A stretch of DNA of 13,174 bases from assembly GCA_021157555.1 (NCBI GenBank), contig JAGGWL010000069.1, forward strand, positions 1-13,174, written 5' to 3'. The notes beneath the pieces are model-generated. The model was not told the origin of the DNA. It saw nothing but the letters and a program-made list of their open reading frames with translations, and did no database searches. Origin of the DNA: Deltaproteobacteria bacterium (GTDB lineage: Bacteria > Desulfobacterota > Desulfobacteria > Desulfobacterales > BuS5). Each line of letters opens with the position of its first letter. Within the stretch, counting starts at the first letter, position 1. Both the position numbers and the translations under genes were made by a program. This document shows positions 1 to 7,696 of the stretch, one piece after another.

Positions 1-1472
1 CAGTACCCTATTTTGTAGAACAGACTGATAACCTTTTATTTATTCACTTTGACGCATCCTCAATTCCGCCCAGGCCCCTGAAAGAAGCGAATTTGCCTCC
101 CTGGAAAAAAGTGCTGGCACAGACTGTAGGTGGCGGAGCAGAGCATAAGCAGATTAAAAATCAGGTTTCCTCTCAAGTATTATCTGATCAACAAAAGAAA
201 AATGGGGATTATGTATCTGAAAGGAATGAGGGGATAAACGCTGAAAAAGTTAATGATTATTACGATCGTGGAAAAGCTTCAAAATTTACGGGTGAAAAGA
301 TCGCGCTTGATTTTTATGAAACAGATATAAAAAATGTTTTTCGTATTTTAAAGGAAATAAGCGGTAAAAATTTTGCAATAGATAAAGATGTATCAGGAAC
401 AGTCTCCCTTTCATTTGATAATCCTGTCCCATGGGATCAAGTCCTTGATATCGTGCTGAGAATGAATCAGCTTGATAAGGTTTATGAGAATGACATTATC
501 AGGATAGCCACTTTTAAAACCTTGAGACAAGAGGAGGCCGCCTTAAAGAGCAAGTTAAAGGCAAAACAAGAGAGCGAGTTGCAGGAAGATCTTGTTACTG
601 TATTTCTACCTGTGAACTATGGCGATGCTGAAGAAATTGTCAAAATGATTGACCTTGAAGGCAGAGGATTAATATCGGTCGATTCAAGGAACAATACTAT
701 AATACTAACAGCAGCGCCAGTTGTCATAAAACGGGCCAAAGAAATTGTTCAAAAAGTAGATAAAATCACCCCTCAGGTTATTATTGAAGCAAGGATAGTA
801 GAGGTAACCGATGATTTTTCAAGAAGTATTGGTGTACAATGGAGCGCCAGTGGTGATTTAAACAAGGTTACAGGCGGTGATTTTCTTGATTATGATTTTG
901 CGTTTAATCATGCTGTTGCAAGTTCATCTGCGATTGGAGGTACTTTTCGAAGAGTCTTGGGCAGCAATGTTCTGGTAGATGCTCAGTTAACAGCAGAGGA
1001 GGCTAATAGCAACGCAAAGATAATATCCTCTCCCAAGGTTATAACTCTTGATAATGAAAAAGCGACAATAAAACAAGGCACTCAACATCCGTATCTTGAA
1101 AGAGATGACAGCGGTGGATCTTCTGTAAAATTTAAAGATGTTGATCTTTTGCTTGAAGTTACGCCTCATATAACATTTGATATGCGTATCTTTTTGGAAT
1201 TAAAAATAACCAAGAATGATGTTACAGGTTATTATGGTACTGAACTTGTGCCGATAATCTCCACAAAAGAGGTGGAATCCCTTCTTATCTTGGAAGACGG
1301 TGCTACTATAGTTCTTGGTGGTGTCAGGCAAGATACAGTTAATTCAGGTGAAAGCGCCACTCCATGGCTAAGTAAAATCCCTGTTTTAGGATGGTTGTTT
1401 AAATCAAAAACCAATTCAAGCAACAAGAGTGAACTGCTGATTTTTATTACTCCTACGATAGTTAAGCTATAA
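1..1472 (+). CDS. pilQ: Type IV pilus secretin PilQ, C-terminal part (5' truncated by window edge)
   Basis: Outer-membrane secretin through which type IV pili (or a related type II-like apparatus) pass. The reading frame is open from base 3 with no stop, so the TTG at 93 is not the true start and the N-terminal part lies outside the window. The first visible residues (PYFVEQTDNLLFIHFD, then PPW about 20 residues on) look like the end of an AMIN-type domain. A short variable linker follows, then an STN/N0-like domain (about nt 300-500, with FYETDIKNVFRILKEISGK), an N1-like domain (about nt 580-760) and the secretin core (about nt 770-1470). The core ends with the family signature: GATIVLGG, then PWLSKIPVLGWLFK and SELLIFITP just before the stop. 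Family is certain. PilQ rather than GspD is inferred from the AMIN-like lead-in and the overall architecture. Confidence 0.93.
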   Translation, partial: VPYFVEQTDNLLFIHFDASSIPPRPLKEANLPPWKKVLAQTVGGGAEHKQIKNQVSSQVLSDQQKKNGDYVSERNEGINAEKVNDYYDRGKASKFTGEKIALDFYETDIKNVFRILKEISGKNFAIDKDVSGTVSLSFDNPVPWDQVLDIVLRMNQLDKVYENDIIRIATFKTLRQEEAALKSKLKAKQESELQEDLVTVFLPVNYGDAEEIVKMIDLEGRGLISVDSRNNTIILTAAPVVIKRAKEIVQKVDKITPQVIIEARIVEVTDDFSRSIGVQWSASGDLNKVTGGDFLDYDFAFNHAVASSSAIGGTFRRVLGSNVLVDAQLTAEEANSNAKIISSPKVITLDNEKATIKQGTQHPYLERDDSGGSSVKFKDVDLLLEVTPHITFDMRIFLELKITKNDVTGYYGTELVPIISTKEVESLLILEDGATIVLGGVRQDTVNSGESATPWLSKIPVLGWLFKSKTNSSNKSELLIFITPTIVKL

Positions 1473-1556
1473 ATATTGCGGGGAATATTTTTTAATATCA
1501 ATGAACTTGTTAGTATTCAGGGCGGTAATATTTAACAAAATGTATGGAGGAGCAAA

Positions 1557-1874
1557 ATGCTTAAAACAGCCAGGCGCACCATAGCTTTTTTTGGAATCGG
1601 AGTATTTATTATAATATTTACAAGCTCAACATCCATTGCTGGCAATCAATATTCAACACAGGCCAATGAAGAAGAAGGAAACGCGGCGGCTATGATCGCT
1701 GATTTTGTTTTTGTGAGGCCAGCAGGCTGTGTCGCAATTGCAACGGGCGCAGTGTTTTTTACTATTTCTATGCCTTTTTCGGCTCTTGGCGGTAATTTTA
1801 AACAATCTGTAAGAAAATTGGTGGTAGAGCCTTTTAAATTTACATGGATTCGGCCGCTTGGCAAAGGGATCTGA
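1557..1874 (+). CDS. Small exported or membrane protein of unknown function
   Basis: A 105-residue protein with a good ribosome binding site (GGAGG about 6 bases before the ATG). Residues 1-28 look like a signal peptide: basic start (K3, R6, R7), hydrophobic core FFGIGVFIII, possible cleavage after S26-I27-A28. A short acidic stretch EEEGNAAA follows. A second hydrophobic segment (about 57-72) ends in MPFSALGGN. The hydrophobic segment is bracketed by related motifs, FVFVRPAG (about 50-57) and FTWIRPLG (about 95-102). I recognise this motif pattern from small conserved hypothetical proteins of Proteobacteria and Desulfobacterota, but no function is known to me. It lies 84 bases after pilQ and may be cotranscribed, though that does not prove a role in pili. 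Confidence 0.85.
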   Translation: MLKTARRTIAFFGIGVFIIIFTSSTSIAGNQYSTQANEEEGNAAAMIADFVFVRPAGCVAIATGAVFFTISMPFSALGGNFKQSVRKLVVEPFKFTWIRPLGKGI

Positions 1875-1946
1875 TAGTCAGATAATATAATACGGGCAAA
1901 ATAAAGGGACGTACATTAGATGATAAAACATCCTTAGGAACGAGGA

Positions 1947-2072
1947 CAAAACAACGTAAAATTCCAAGACTTTTTAACTTGGATAGAAGACAACGGATTC
2001 ACTCTTGATCGAGTAAAAGGAAGTCATTATATTTTTGTTCATCCAACTATTGAGAATCCAATAAACGCCTAA
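1947..2072 (+). pseudogene. hicA: HicA-family mRNA interferase toxin, 3'-truncated remnant
   Basis: The frame starting after the stop at 1935 reads VKFQDFLTWIEDNGFTLDRV then KGSHYIFVHP and TIENPINA, and stops at 2070-2072. This matches the N-terminal two thirds of HicA toxins: a helix, then the conserved GF...R..GSH..F.HP strand containing the catalytic histidine of the double-stranded-RNA-binding-like fold. The usual C-terminal part (in this subtype a KPYQVRQ-like stretch and final helix) is absent. There is no ATG, GTG or TTG start near the expected N-terminus; the first residues are N-N-V. The gene is therefore judged non-functional. It abuts a HicB remnant in another frame. Confidence 0.72.
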
Positions 2073-2202
2073 AAAACGTTTCAATGTAATGTTTCCCGAA
2101 TCTCTCCTTCAAGATGTTGATGAGTATAGAGGGAAACACGGTATGAAGCGCTCCGAGCTTCTTACTGCTGCCGCTGAACAATTTATTTCTTCAACTTACT
2201 AA
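2065..2202 (+). pseudogene. hicB: HicB-family antitoxin, C-terminal remnant
   Basis: From just after a stop at 2062-2064 the frame reads TPKKRFNVMFPESLLQDVDE then YRGKHGMKRSELLTAAAEQF and a short tail, with a stop at 2200-2202. This is the C-terminal ribbon-helix-helix DNA-binding part of HicB antitoxins: K-R-F-N-V strand, FPESLLxxVDEY helix, G-M-K-R-S-E-L-L turn and helix. The N-terminal RNase H-like domain that binds the toxin is missing. An in-frame ATG at 2088 (MFPESLL) would give only about 37 residues without the beta strand. The fragment overlaps the end of the HicA remnant by a few bases, so an internal deletion seems to have removed the 3' end of hicA and the 5' half of hicB together. 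Confidence 0.7.
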
Positions 2203-2275
2203 CATATTCCTAAGAAACGAGCACGAAAAACCTTCCTCACAATCCTCCCTTGTAACAGACTTGGCGAACTAATCC

Positions 2276-2305
2276 TTGACTTTGCTCTGCATAAACGGGT
2301 ATTTC
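2276..2305 (+). promoter_or_regulatory. Weak candidate promoter for the winged-helix/M16 pair
   Basis: TTGACT (2276-2281) resembles a -35 box, with TATTTC (2300-2305) at an 18-base spacing as a poor -10 box. This lies 37-66 bases before the preferred ATG at 2342. The stretch 2203-2341 holds nothing else I can identify apart from the right-hand imperfect repeat and the ribosome binding site. The call rests on the -35 match only. Confidence 0.22.
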
Positions 2306-2341
2306 CAACAGGAAAGCTGCATCATCAAGTCAGGAGGGCTG

Positions 2342-2722
2342 ATGGCCAAAAAAACTGTCAAATCGGTAAGTTTTAATGCTATGGTTAAATTTTTTATGAA
2401 GAGCTATGGTGTTCCTACCAAAAAAGATATACTCAAGCTGCATGAAAGGCTTGACAGGATTGAGAAGCTTATCAAATCATCATGCGAAACAAAAAGCCGT
2501 ATTAATACGGGTGCTGATAAAAAAATTACAACTGGCAGCTCTGCCATGACGGCTTCTGATGTTGTAGTAAATGTTATTAATAAATCTGATAGTGATGGCA
2601 TTGATTTTGCCACTCTCAAGGATATAACCGGCTTTGAAGAAAAAAAACTTCGAAATATAATCTTCAGGCTGAACAAAACAGGCAAGATTACCCGAAAAAG
2701 CCGTGGTGTATATATCTTGTAG
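2342..2722 (+). CDS. Phasin-like N-terminal helix plus C-terminal winged-helix domain protein
   Basis: The start was set at the ATG at 2342 (MAKKTVKS), which is preceded by a perfect AGGAGG at 2332-2337. The longer frame from a TTG at 2276 adds 22 unconvincing residues. The resulting 126-residue protein has two parts. Residues 12-45 contain MVKFFMKSYGVPTKKDI followed by an amphipathic LHERLDRIEKLIK helix. This resembles the N-terminal stretch of small phasin/PHA-synthase-accessory proteins, whose 'G-P/I-P-T-K-K-D-I' helix precedes a coiled coil. A polar linker (46-68) leads to a compact domain (about 69-126) with the layout of a winged helix-turn-helix: GIDFATLKDITGFEEKKLRN, then a second helix IIFRLNKTGK and a basic wing ending KSRGVYIL. 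It lies 16 bases before the M16 protease gene, so the two are probably cotranscribed. Function is not known; DNA binding is inferred from the fold pattern. Confidence 0.8.
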   Translation: MAKKTVKSVSFNAMVKFFMKSYGVPTKKDILKLHERLDRIEKLIKSSCETKSRINTGADKKITTGSSAMTASDVVVNVINKSDSDGIDFATLKDITGFEEKKLRNIIFRLNKTGKITRKSRGVYIL

Positions 2723-2738
2723 AAAAAGGTAGATTAAT

Positions 2739-5700
2739 ATGAATAAATCTGAACAAAAACGTAACCCTGATTTAAAACCAGGGAATAATATCGGTGGTTA
2801 TTTAATAAAGAAAGTGGTGGAATTAAAAGAGCAGGATTCGGTTTTTTATGAGCTGGAACATATTGCAACCGGAGCAAAACATATCCACATCAGTTGCGAG
2901 GATACGGAAAATACATTCAGCGTTGCATTCAAGACTGTTCCTTTTGATTCAACCGGTGTAGCCCATATACTTGAGCATACGGTTTTGTGTGGTTCAGGCA
3001 AATTCCCTGTGCGGGATCCGTTTTTTTCGATGATAAAACGTAGTCTGAATACTTTTATGAATGCTTTTACAGCTTCGGACTGGACTATGTATCCTTTTTC
3101 GACCCAGAACCGAAAAGATTTTTATAATCTTATGGATGTTTATTTGGATGCCGTTTTTTTTCCGAATATTGATGAACTCAGCTTTAAACAGGAAGGTCAT
3201 CGTATCGAGATAGAGGATAGCCCTGCTGCTAAAGGAGATAAAGCGAGTCTTTTTGTATATAAGGGCATTGTATATAATGAGATGAAGGGGGCTATGTCAT
3301 CACCAGATCAGGTTATGGCACGCTCCCTTTTAAATGCGCTTTATCCTGACACTACCTATAGATTTAACTCCGGAGGAGAACCTTCGGATATACCGAATCT
3401 TACCCATGCAGAACTGGTTGCTTTTCATAAACGCCATTATCATCCAAGCAATGCTTTTTTTTATACTTACGGAAATTTGCCTTTAAAAGAACATCTTGCT
3501 TTTATCGAACAGCATATTTTAAGCCGGTTTGATCGTATAGATCCTGATACGGAAGTTCTTTCTCAGAAGCGCTGGACTGTGCCTAAAGAAGTGTCATATT
3601 CATATCCTTTGGGGCAAAATGAAAAACCGGATAAAAAATATCAGATCTGCCTGGCCTGGCTCATATCAGATGTCCGGGATACATTTGAGAATTTGGCCAT
3701 CAGCATAATAGGGCATATTCTCCTGGGGAACTCAGCATCTCCTTTGCGTAAGGCTCTTATAGATTCAGGCCTTGGTTCAACCTTATGTGACGGAACCGGT
3801 TTTGACACGGATAACAGGGATACCATGTTCGTGGCAGGCTTAAAGGATGTTACGCGCTCTGACGGTCTTGAAATTAAAACTATTATACTGAAAGTTATCC
3901 GTGATCTCGCGGAAAACGGAATTGACAAGAGGATGGTGGAATCCGCTCTGCATCAGATTGAATTTCATCGTAAAGAAATTACCAATACACCCTATCCGTA
4001 TGGAATCAAGCTTATACTGCGGATGAGCAGCATCTGGTTTCATGGGGGAGAAGCAGAAGATGTTCTGCAGTTCAATTCCAGAATTGAACGAATTCGACGG
4101 GAAACTGCAAACGGGCAATTTTTTGAAAAATTGTTAAAAAAATATTTTTTGAATAATAATCACAGAGTTCTCTTTACACTTGTACCGGATCAGGAGAAAA
4201 CTGCCGGGGAAACTGCCAGGGTCGCATCTGAGCTTGAAAAAATTATGGCCAACTTGACTGCAAATGATCTGGAGAGCATTAAACAGGATGCGGCAGATTT
4301 AAAAAAACTTCAGGATACACAGGAAGATCTTTCCAGTCTGCCTACTCTTGAAATAGAGGACATCCCTGTATCTGTGAATATCGTCAAAGAGTCCGAATCA
4401 TATCCTATGATTCCGGCAACCTGCTATAAAAAGTCGACTTCCGGAATTTTTTATTTTACGGCTGCTATGGGGATTAATGGTATTGATCAACGGCTCAGAC
4501 CGCTGCTCCCTTTTTTTTGTCATGTCTTTCCCCGCATTGGCACCCTGCGGCATAATTATATTGAAATAGCGCAGCTTATAGATGAATACACTGGCGGAAT
4601 AGGAACTTCAGCGTATGCGCGCACCAGTTTCAATACTGCTGGAAACTGTTTATCATATATGGTATTAGGTGGAAAATGCCTTGAACGGAATCAGGAAAAG
4701 CTGTTTGAAATATCTGAAGAGCTTTTAACCGGCCTTATCTTTTCGGATCATGTCCGCCTTAAAAACCTTTTGCTTGAATATAGGGCAGCTCTTGAATCAA
4801 TGGTTGTCCAAAACGGACATAGGCTGGCTATATCTCTGGCATCCAGAAATCTTGCGCCGGTATGTGCGCTGGAAGAAACATGGAATGGTATTCATCATTT
4901 TCAGGCTATTAAAAATATCACAGAAAATTTGACAGATCAAAAACTTGCTTCCATTGCGGATGATCTTCATGAAATAGGAAAGTCTCTTTTTCCACGGAAT
5001 AATTATGAGCTTGCATTGATTGGCGAAGATCGTGCTATTTTAAATGGGACATCTTTTGCAAAAAGCTTGCAAAAAGAATTTAAAGTTGATTCTGGGGTTG
5101 TGCCCGATATAAATAGTTGTGATCGGTTCAGACTTTCTAATATTAACCAGGAGAATATTAATATCAGGGAAGGATGGAGTACTTCTACTGCAGTATCTTT
5201 TGTGGCACAGTCGTTCAAAACGGTTCGTATGGGGCACAAGGATGCTCCAGCTCTATCACTTATAAGTAAATTACTAAAATCGCTTTTCCTTCACAGGGAG
5301 ATAAGGGAAAAGGGCGGAGCTTACGGCGGGTTTGCTTCATACAATGGAGAAGATGGTATTTTTTCTTTTGGATCGTACAGAGATCCGCATATAGTGGCCA
5401 CTCTTAAAGTATATGACAATGCCTTTGATTTTATTAAAAAAGGGTCATATACAGAAGAAGATATTAAAGAAGCCATCCTTCAACAATGTTCGGACATGGA
5501 TGCACCCGATCCCCCGGGTCCTGCTTCAAGAAAAGCCTTTCACAGGAAACTTGCCGGTTTGACTGACAGCGCACGAATGCAATTTAAGGAAGATCTTCTA
5601 TCTTTGACGCGAACCAAGGTTATGAAAACCGCTGAGAAATATTTTGATAAAAAAAATAATAAACAGTCTGTTGCGGTTATTTCGGATGAAGAGCAGTTGA

Positions 5701-5753
5701 AGGAAGCGAATGCCAGACTTTCGGGAGAACCATTATCTATTAATATAATTTAA
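2739..5753 (+). CDS. M16C (insulinase/PreP-like) zinc metalloprotease
   Basis: A 1004-residue protein of the presequence-protease branch of peptidase family M16, which in organelles degrades free targeting peptides and other short unfolded peptides inside a closed chamber. The inverted zinc motif H76-I-L-E79-H80 lies in AHILEHTVLCGS, with E79 as catalytic base. The third zinc ligand is expected at E181 in YNEMKGAM. MNAFTASDWTMYPF (about 107-120) is characteristic of this branch. In the C-terminal half, R856 and Y862 (in REIREKGGAYGG) have the spacing of the conserved Arg/Tyr pair that contacts substrate in PreP. Length fits the single-chain M16C form. No signal peptide is evident, so it is probably cytoplasmic. 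The ATG at 2739 follows a modest AAAGG site. It lies 16 bases after the winged-helix gene. Confidence 0.95.
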   Translation: MNKSEQKRNPDLKPGNNIGGYLIKKVVELKEQDSVFYELEHIATGAKHIHISCEDTENTFSVAFKTVPFDSTGVAHILEHTVLCGSGKFPVRDPFFSMIKRSLNTFMNAFTASDWTMYPFSTQNRKDFYNLMDVYLDAVFFPNIDELSFKQEGHRIEIEDSPAAKGDKASLFVYKGIVYNEMKGAMSSPDQVMARSLLNALYPDTTYRFNSGGEPSDIPNLTHAELVAFHKRHYHPSNAFFYTYGNLPLKEHLAFIEQHILSRFDRIDPDTEVLSQKRWTVPKEVSYSYPLGQNEKPDKKYQICLAWLISDVRDTFENLAISIIGHILLGNSASPLRKALIDSGLGSTLCDGTGFDTDNRDTMFVAGLKDVTRSDGLEIKTIILKVIRDLAENGIDKRMVESALHQIEFHRKEITNTPYPYGIKLILRMSSIWFHGGEAEDVLQFNSRIERIRRETANGQFFEKLLKKYFLNNNHRVLFTLVPDQEKTAGETARVASELEKIMANLTANDLESIKQDAADLKKLQDTQEDLSSLPTLEIEDIPVSVNIVKESESYPMIPATCYKKSTSGIFYFTAAMGINGIDQRLRPLLPFFCHVFPRIGTLRHNYIEIAQLIDEYTGGIGTSAYARTSFNTAGNCLSYMVLGGKCLERNQEKLFEISEELLTGLIFSDHVRLKNLLLEYRAALESMVVQNGHRLAISLASRNLAPVCALEETWNGIHHFQAIKNITENLTDQKLASIADDLHEIGKSLFPRNNYELALIGEDRAILNGTSFAKSLQKEFKVDSGVVPDINSCDRFRLSNINQENINIREGWSTSTAVSFVAQSFKTVRMGHKDAPALSLISKLLKSLFLHREIREKGGAYGGFASYNGEDGIFSFGSYRDPHIVATLKVYDNAFDFIKKGSYTEEDIKEAILQQCSDMDAPDPPGPASRKAFHRKLAGLTDSARMQFKEDLLSLTRTKVMKTAEKYFDKKNNKQSVAVISDEEQLKEANARLSGEPLSINII

Positions 5754-5756
5754 GCA

Positions 5757-5825
5757 CGGGCACGATGCTGTAGGGGCACGATGCATCGGGCCCCTACAAG
5801 TACCACGATGCATCGTGCCCCTACA
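5757..5825 (+). repeat. Palindromic GTAGGGGCACGATGCATCG repeat cluster upstream of panE
   Basis: The 69-base stretch holds nested inverted copies of one unit. TGTAGGGGCACGATGCATCG (5769-5788) has an exact 20-base reverse complement at 5806-5825. A shorter pairing also exists between TGTAGGGGC (5769-5777) and GCCCCTACA (5790-5798). A partial unit GGGCACGATGC precedes at about 5758-5768. It could fold as a long hairpin in RNA or DNA. There is no T-tract after it, so it is not a typical terminator. It belongs to the same family as the elements near 6803, 8801 and 9312. Confidence 0.85.
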
Positions 5826-5861
5826 GATAATAATCGACGGAACGTGCAAAGGGCATTATAC

Positions 5862-6794
5862 ATGATGAAAATTGCAATCATAGGCGCTGGCGCCATGGGC
5901 TCAATATTTGGAGCAATGCTTTCGGGGGCAGCGGATGTTTTCCTGATTGATCCGTTTGAAGAGCATGTCAAGGCGATTAATACTAATGGCCTTATTATAA
6001 AAGATAGTAATAATTCAAAAAAAATATATAATATTCCTGCCTGTATTGATACCTCTATAATCAAATCAAGAGTCGATCTGGCAATTATTTTTACAAAATC
6101 GTATGCGACTGAGCAGGCCGCGCTGACAGCTTTGTCAATTCTGGATGAACGCGGACTTGCGCTTACATTGCAGAATGGGTTGGGAAATCTGGAAATTATT
6201 TCGGGAATTTTAGGGGATGACAGATCGGTTGCCGGTGTGACTTCTCATGGCGGTACAATGGTATGCCCCGGGGTTGTGAAACATGCAGGAATTGGGCATA
6301 CGCATATAGCCGGAAACAAGCGTAACCTGGAGGCCGTAAAAGGTGCAGCCAGGGTTTTTAACTCTGCTGGAATAGAGACGGATATCTCCGACAAGCTTGA
6401 TAGTCTGGTTTGGGGCAAGTTGATTATTAATGTCGGCATAAATGCTTTGGCGGCAATTTTTCAAGTAGAAAATGGTATTTTGGGCAAAACTGCTGAGGTG
6501 GAAAAAATTATGGCCAGCGCTGTATTGGAGGCTGTAAGTGTTGCAGATGCTTTAAATATCAAGCTGCCTTATCAGAACCCTCTGGATCAGGTAAAAACAG
6601 TTTGCAGAAACACAGCCGGGAACAGGGCAAGTATGCTGCAGGATATTTTAAAAGGTGCGCGAACTGAAGTTGGTGTTATTAACGGGGCTATTGTTGAAAA
6701 AGGCAGGGAAATGGGTATTCCAACTCCGTATAATATTTTTTTGTTGGAAATTATTGAAGCGCTTGAAGCAACGTCGGGAAATCGGTGCAGGTAA
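5862..6794 (+). CDS. panE: 2-dehydropantoate 2-reductase (ketopantoate reductase)
   Basis: Reduces ketopantoate to pantoate with NADPH, the second committed step towards pantothenate and coenzyme A. The Rossmann motif IIGAGAMGS (residues 6-14) starts immediately after the N-terminal methionines. Expected active-site residues are all present: N105 (in LQNGLGN), K186 (WGKLIIN), N190, N194, S257 and E269 (GARTEVG), matching the spacing of the E. coli enzyme. The protein is 310 residues, close to family length. The start was set at the first of two ATGs (5862/5865), with a weak AAAGGG about 10 bases upstream. The frame stays open upstream to 5781, but that part merely translates the palindromic repeat. 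panB follows after 59 bases that include another repeat copy. Confidence 0.93.
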   Translation: MMKIAIIGAGAMGSIFGAMLSGAADVFLIDPFEEHVKAINTNGLIIKDSNNSKKIYNIPACIDTSIIKSRVDLAIIFTKSYATEQAALTALSILDERGLALTLQNGLGNLEIISGILGDDRSVAGVTSHGGTMVCPGVVKHAGIGHTHIAGNKRNLEAVKGAARVFNSAGIETDISDKLDSLVWGKLIINVGINALAAIFQVENGILGKTAEVEKIMASAVLEAVSVADALNIKLPYQNPLDQVKTVCRNTAGNRASMLQDILKGARTEVGVINGAIVEKGREMGIPTPYNIFLLEIIEALEATSGNRCR

Positions 6795-6802
6795 TTTTAC
6801 CC

Positions 6803-6830
6803 GTAGGGGTGCCCCTTGTGGGTACCCTTA
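6803..6830 (+). repeat. GTAGGGG-type palindromic repeat between panE and panB
   Basis: GTAGGGGTGCCCCTTGTGGG followed by TACCCTTA fills most of the 59-base gap between panE and panB. GGGGTGCCCC can pair within itself, or GTAGGGGT...GGGTACCC as a short imperfect stem. The core 'GTAGGGG..CCCTTGTGG..' matches the element at 8806-8839 closely (GTAGGGGCAATCCCTTGTGG there), which ties the two together as one family. It ends before the panB ribosome binding site. Confidence 0.75.
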
Positions 6831-6853
6831 TAACAGGGCAAAGGAGAATATAA

Positions 6854-7696
6854 ATGGAACAGACTAAATTAACCGTTCTGGATATCAGGGCGCGGAAAAA
6901 TACTGGGTCGATGATCACTTCTCTTACAGCTTATGATTATCCATGGGCACTCTTAATCGACAAAGCAGGTATTGATATAATTCTTGTCGGTGATTCTCTT
7001 GGAATGGTGGTTTTAGGTTATGAAGATACTGTAGCCGTCACCATGGATGAGATGTTGCATCATACACGGGCAGTCAGCAGGGCAGTTAAACATTCTCTTG
7101 TTGTAGGTGACATGCCTTTTGGTTCTTATAATTCATCGTTTGAAAAGGCAGTGGAAAATGCTACCAGGTTTATAAAGGAAGGCGGCGCAGACTCGGTTAA
7201 GCTGGAAGGCGGAAAAAACATGGCTCCTGTTGCAGCAGCTATAGTAAAAGCAGGTATTCCTGTTCAAGGGCATATAGGCCTTACCCCCCAAACTGTATCG
7301 GCGCTTGGTGGGTACAAAGCACAGGGCAAGAGCGCTGAGGCTGCCATGGCTTTGATAGAAGATGCCAGGGCACTTGAAGATGCAGGCTGTTTTTCTATAG
7401 TGCTGGAGGCAGTTACTGAGCAGATAGCCAAAATGGTAACAGAGGCTGTTTCAATCCCGACAATAGGTATCGGTTCCGGCATACATTGTGATGGGCAAGT
7501 TCTTGTAACACATGATATGGTCGGCCTGTTCGATCGTTTTACTCCAAAATTTGTAAAACAATATGTTAAAATTAATGAATCAATTAATAACGCCATCACC
7601 TCATATAAAGAAGATGTCGAAAAAAAAATGTTTCCTGAAAAAAAGCATACTTTTACTATAAAGGCAGATGAGCTTGAAAAGGTAAGGACAGAATGA
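6854..7696 (+). CDS. panB: 3-methyl-2-oxobutanoate hydroxymethyltransferase (ketopantoate hydroxymethyltransferase)
   Basis: Makes ketopantoate from alpha-ketoisovalerate and 5,10-methylenetetrahydrofolate, the first committed step of pantothenate synthesis; PanE next door performs the following step. The 280-residue protein has the family's TIM-barrel motifs in order: SLTAYDYP (23-30), ILVGDSLGMVVLGYEDT (43-59), GDMPFGSY (85-92), VKLEGG (115-120), GHIGLTPQ (139-146) and VLEAV (183-187). The metal ligands and catalytic residues correspond to D47, D86, K116 and E185. It starts at an ATG 6 bases after a clear AAGGAG. Its last codon overlaps the start of the DUF362 gene in an ATGA junction, so the two are likely translationally coupled. 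Confidence 0.97.
   Translation: MEQTKLTVLDIRARKNTGSMITSLTAYDYPWALLIDKAGIDIILVGDSLGMVVLGYEDTVAVTMDEMLHHTRAVSRAVKHSLVVGDMPFGSYNSSFEKAVENATRFIKEGGADSVKLEGGKNMAPVAAAIVKAGIPVQGHIGLTPQTVSALGGYKAQGKSAEAAMALIEDARALEDAGCFSIVLEAVTEQIAKMVTEAVSIPTIGIGSGIHCDGQVLVTHDMVGLFDRFTPKFVKQYVKINESINNAITSYKEDVEKKMFPEKKHTFTIKADELEKVRTE

Larger units (their letters stand above)
1924..2232 (+). repeat. Imperfect direct repeats flanking the hicAB relic
   Basis: Two similar stretches lie just before and just after the degraded toxin-antitoxin pair. The left one (about 1926-1955) contains AACATCCTTAGGAACGAG followed by GACAAAAC. The right one (about 2202-2232) contains AACATATTCCTAAGAAACGAG followed by CACGAAAAAC, cited here as two pieces: AACATATTCCT and AAGAAACGAG. 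With small gaps most positions match. They could be remnants of a duplicated flank or of a short dispersed element. The similarity is modest and could be chance. Confidence 0.35.

Noticed and set aside
93..1472. TTG at 93 as the start of the secretin gene
   Set aside because: The same frame is open without a stop back to base 3 and reads like the end of an AMIN-type domain, so the gene begins outside the window.
1472..1494. Terminator after pilQ (AATATT...AATATT then T-run)
   Set aside because: The stem would be six A/T pairs only, too weak to call, and the next gene is close enough to be cotranscribed.
2276..2341. 22-residue N-terminal extension of the winged-helix protein from a TTG
   Set aside because: There is no ribosome binding site before the TTG, while the ATG at 2342 has a perfect AGGAGG at good spacing.
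5757..5825. CRISPR-like array from the repeated GCACGATGCATCG units
   Set aside because: The units are inverted and nested with irregular short gaps and no spacers of even length, and no cas genes are nearby.
5781..5861. N-terminal extension of PanE containing two MHRAPT units
   Set aside because: It is a translation of the palindromic repeat. The Rossmann motif IIGAGAMG starts right after the ATGs at 5862/5865, as in other PanE proteins.
5750..6064. Antisense frame of 104 codons opposite panE
   Set aside because: It lies opposite a clear gene and the repeat, with no recognisable protein features.
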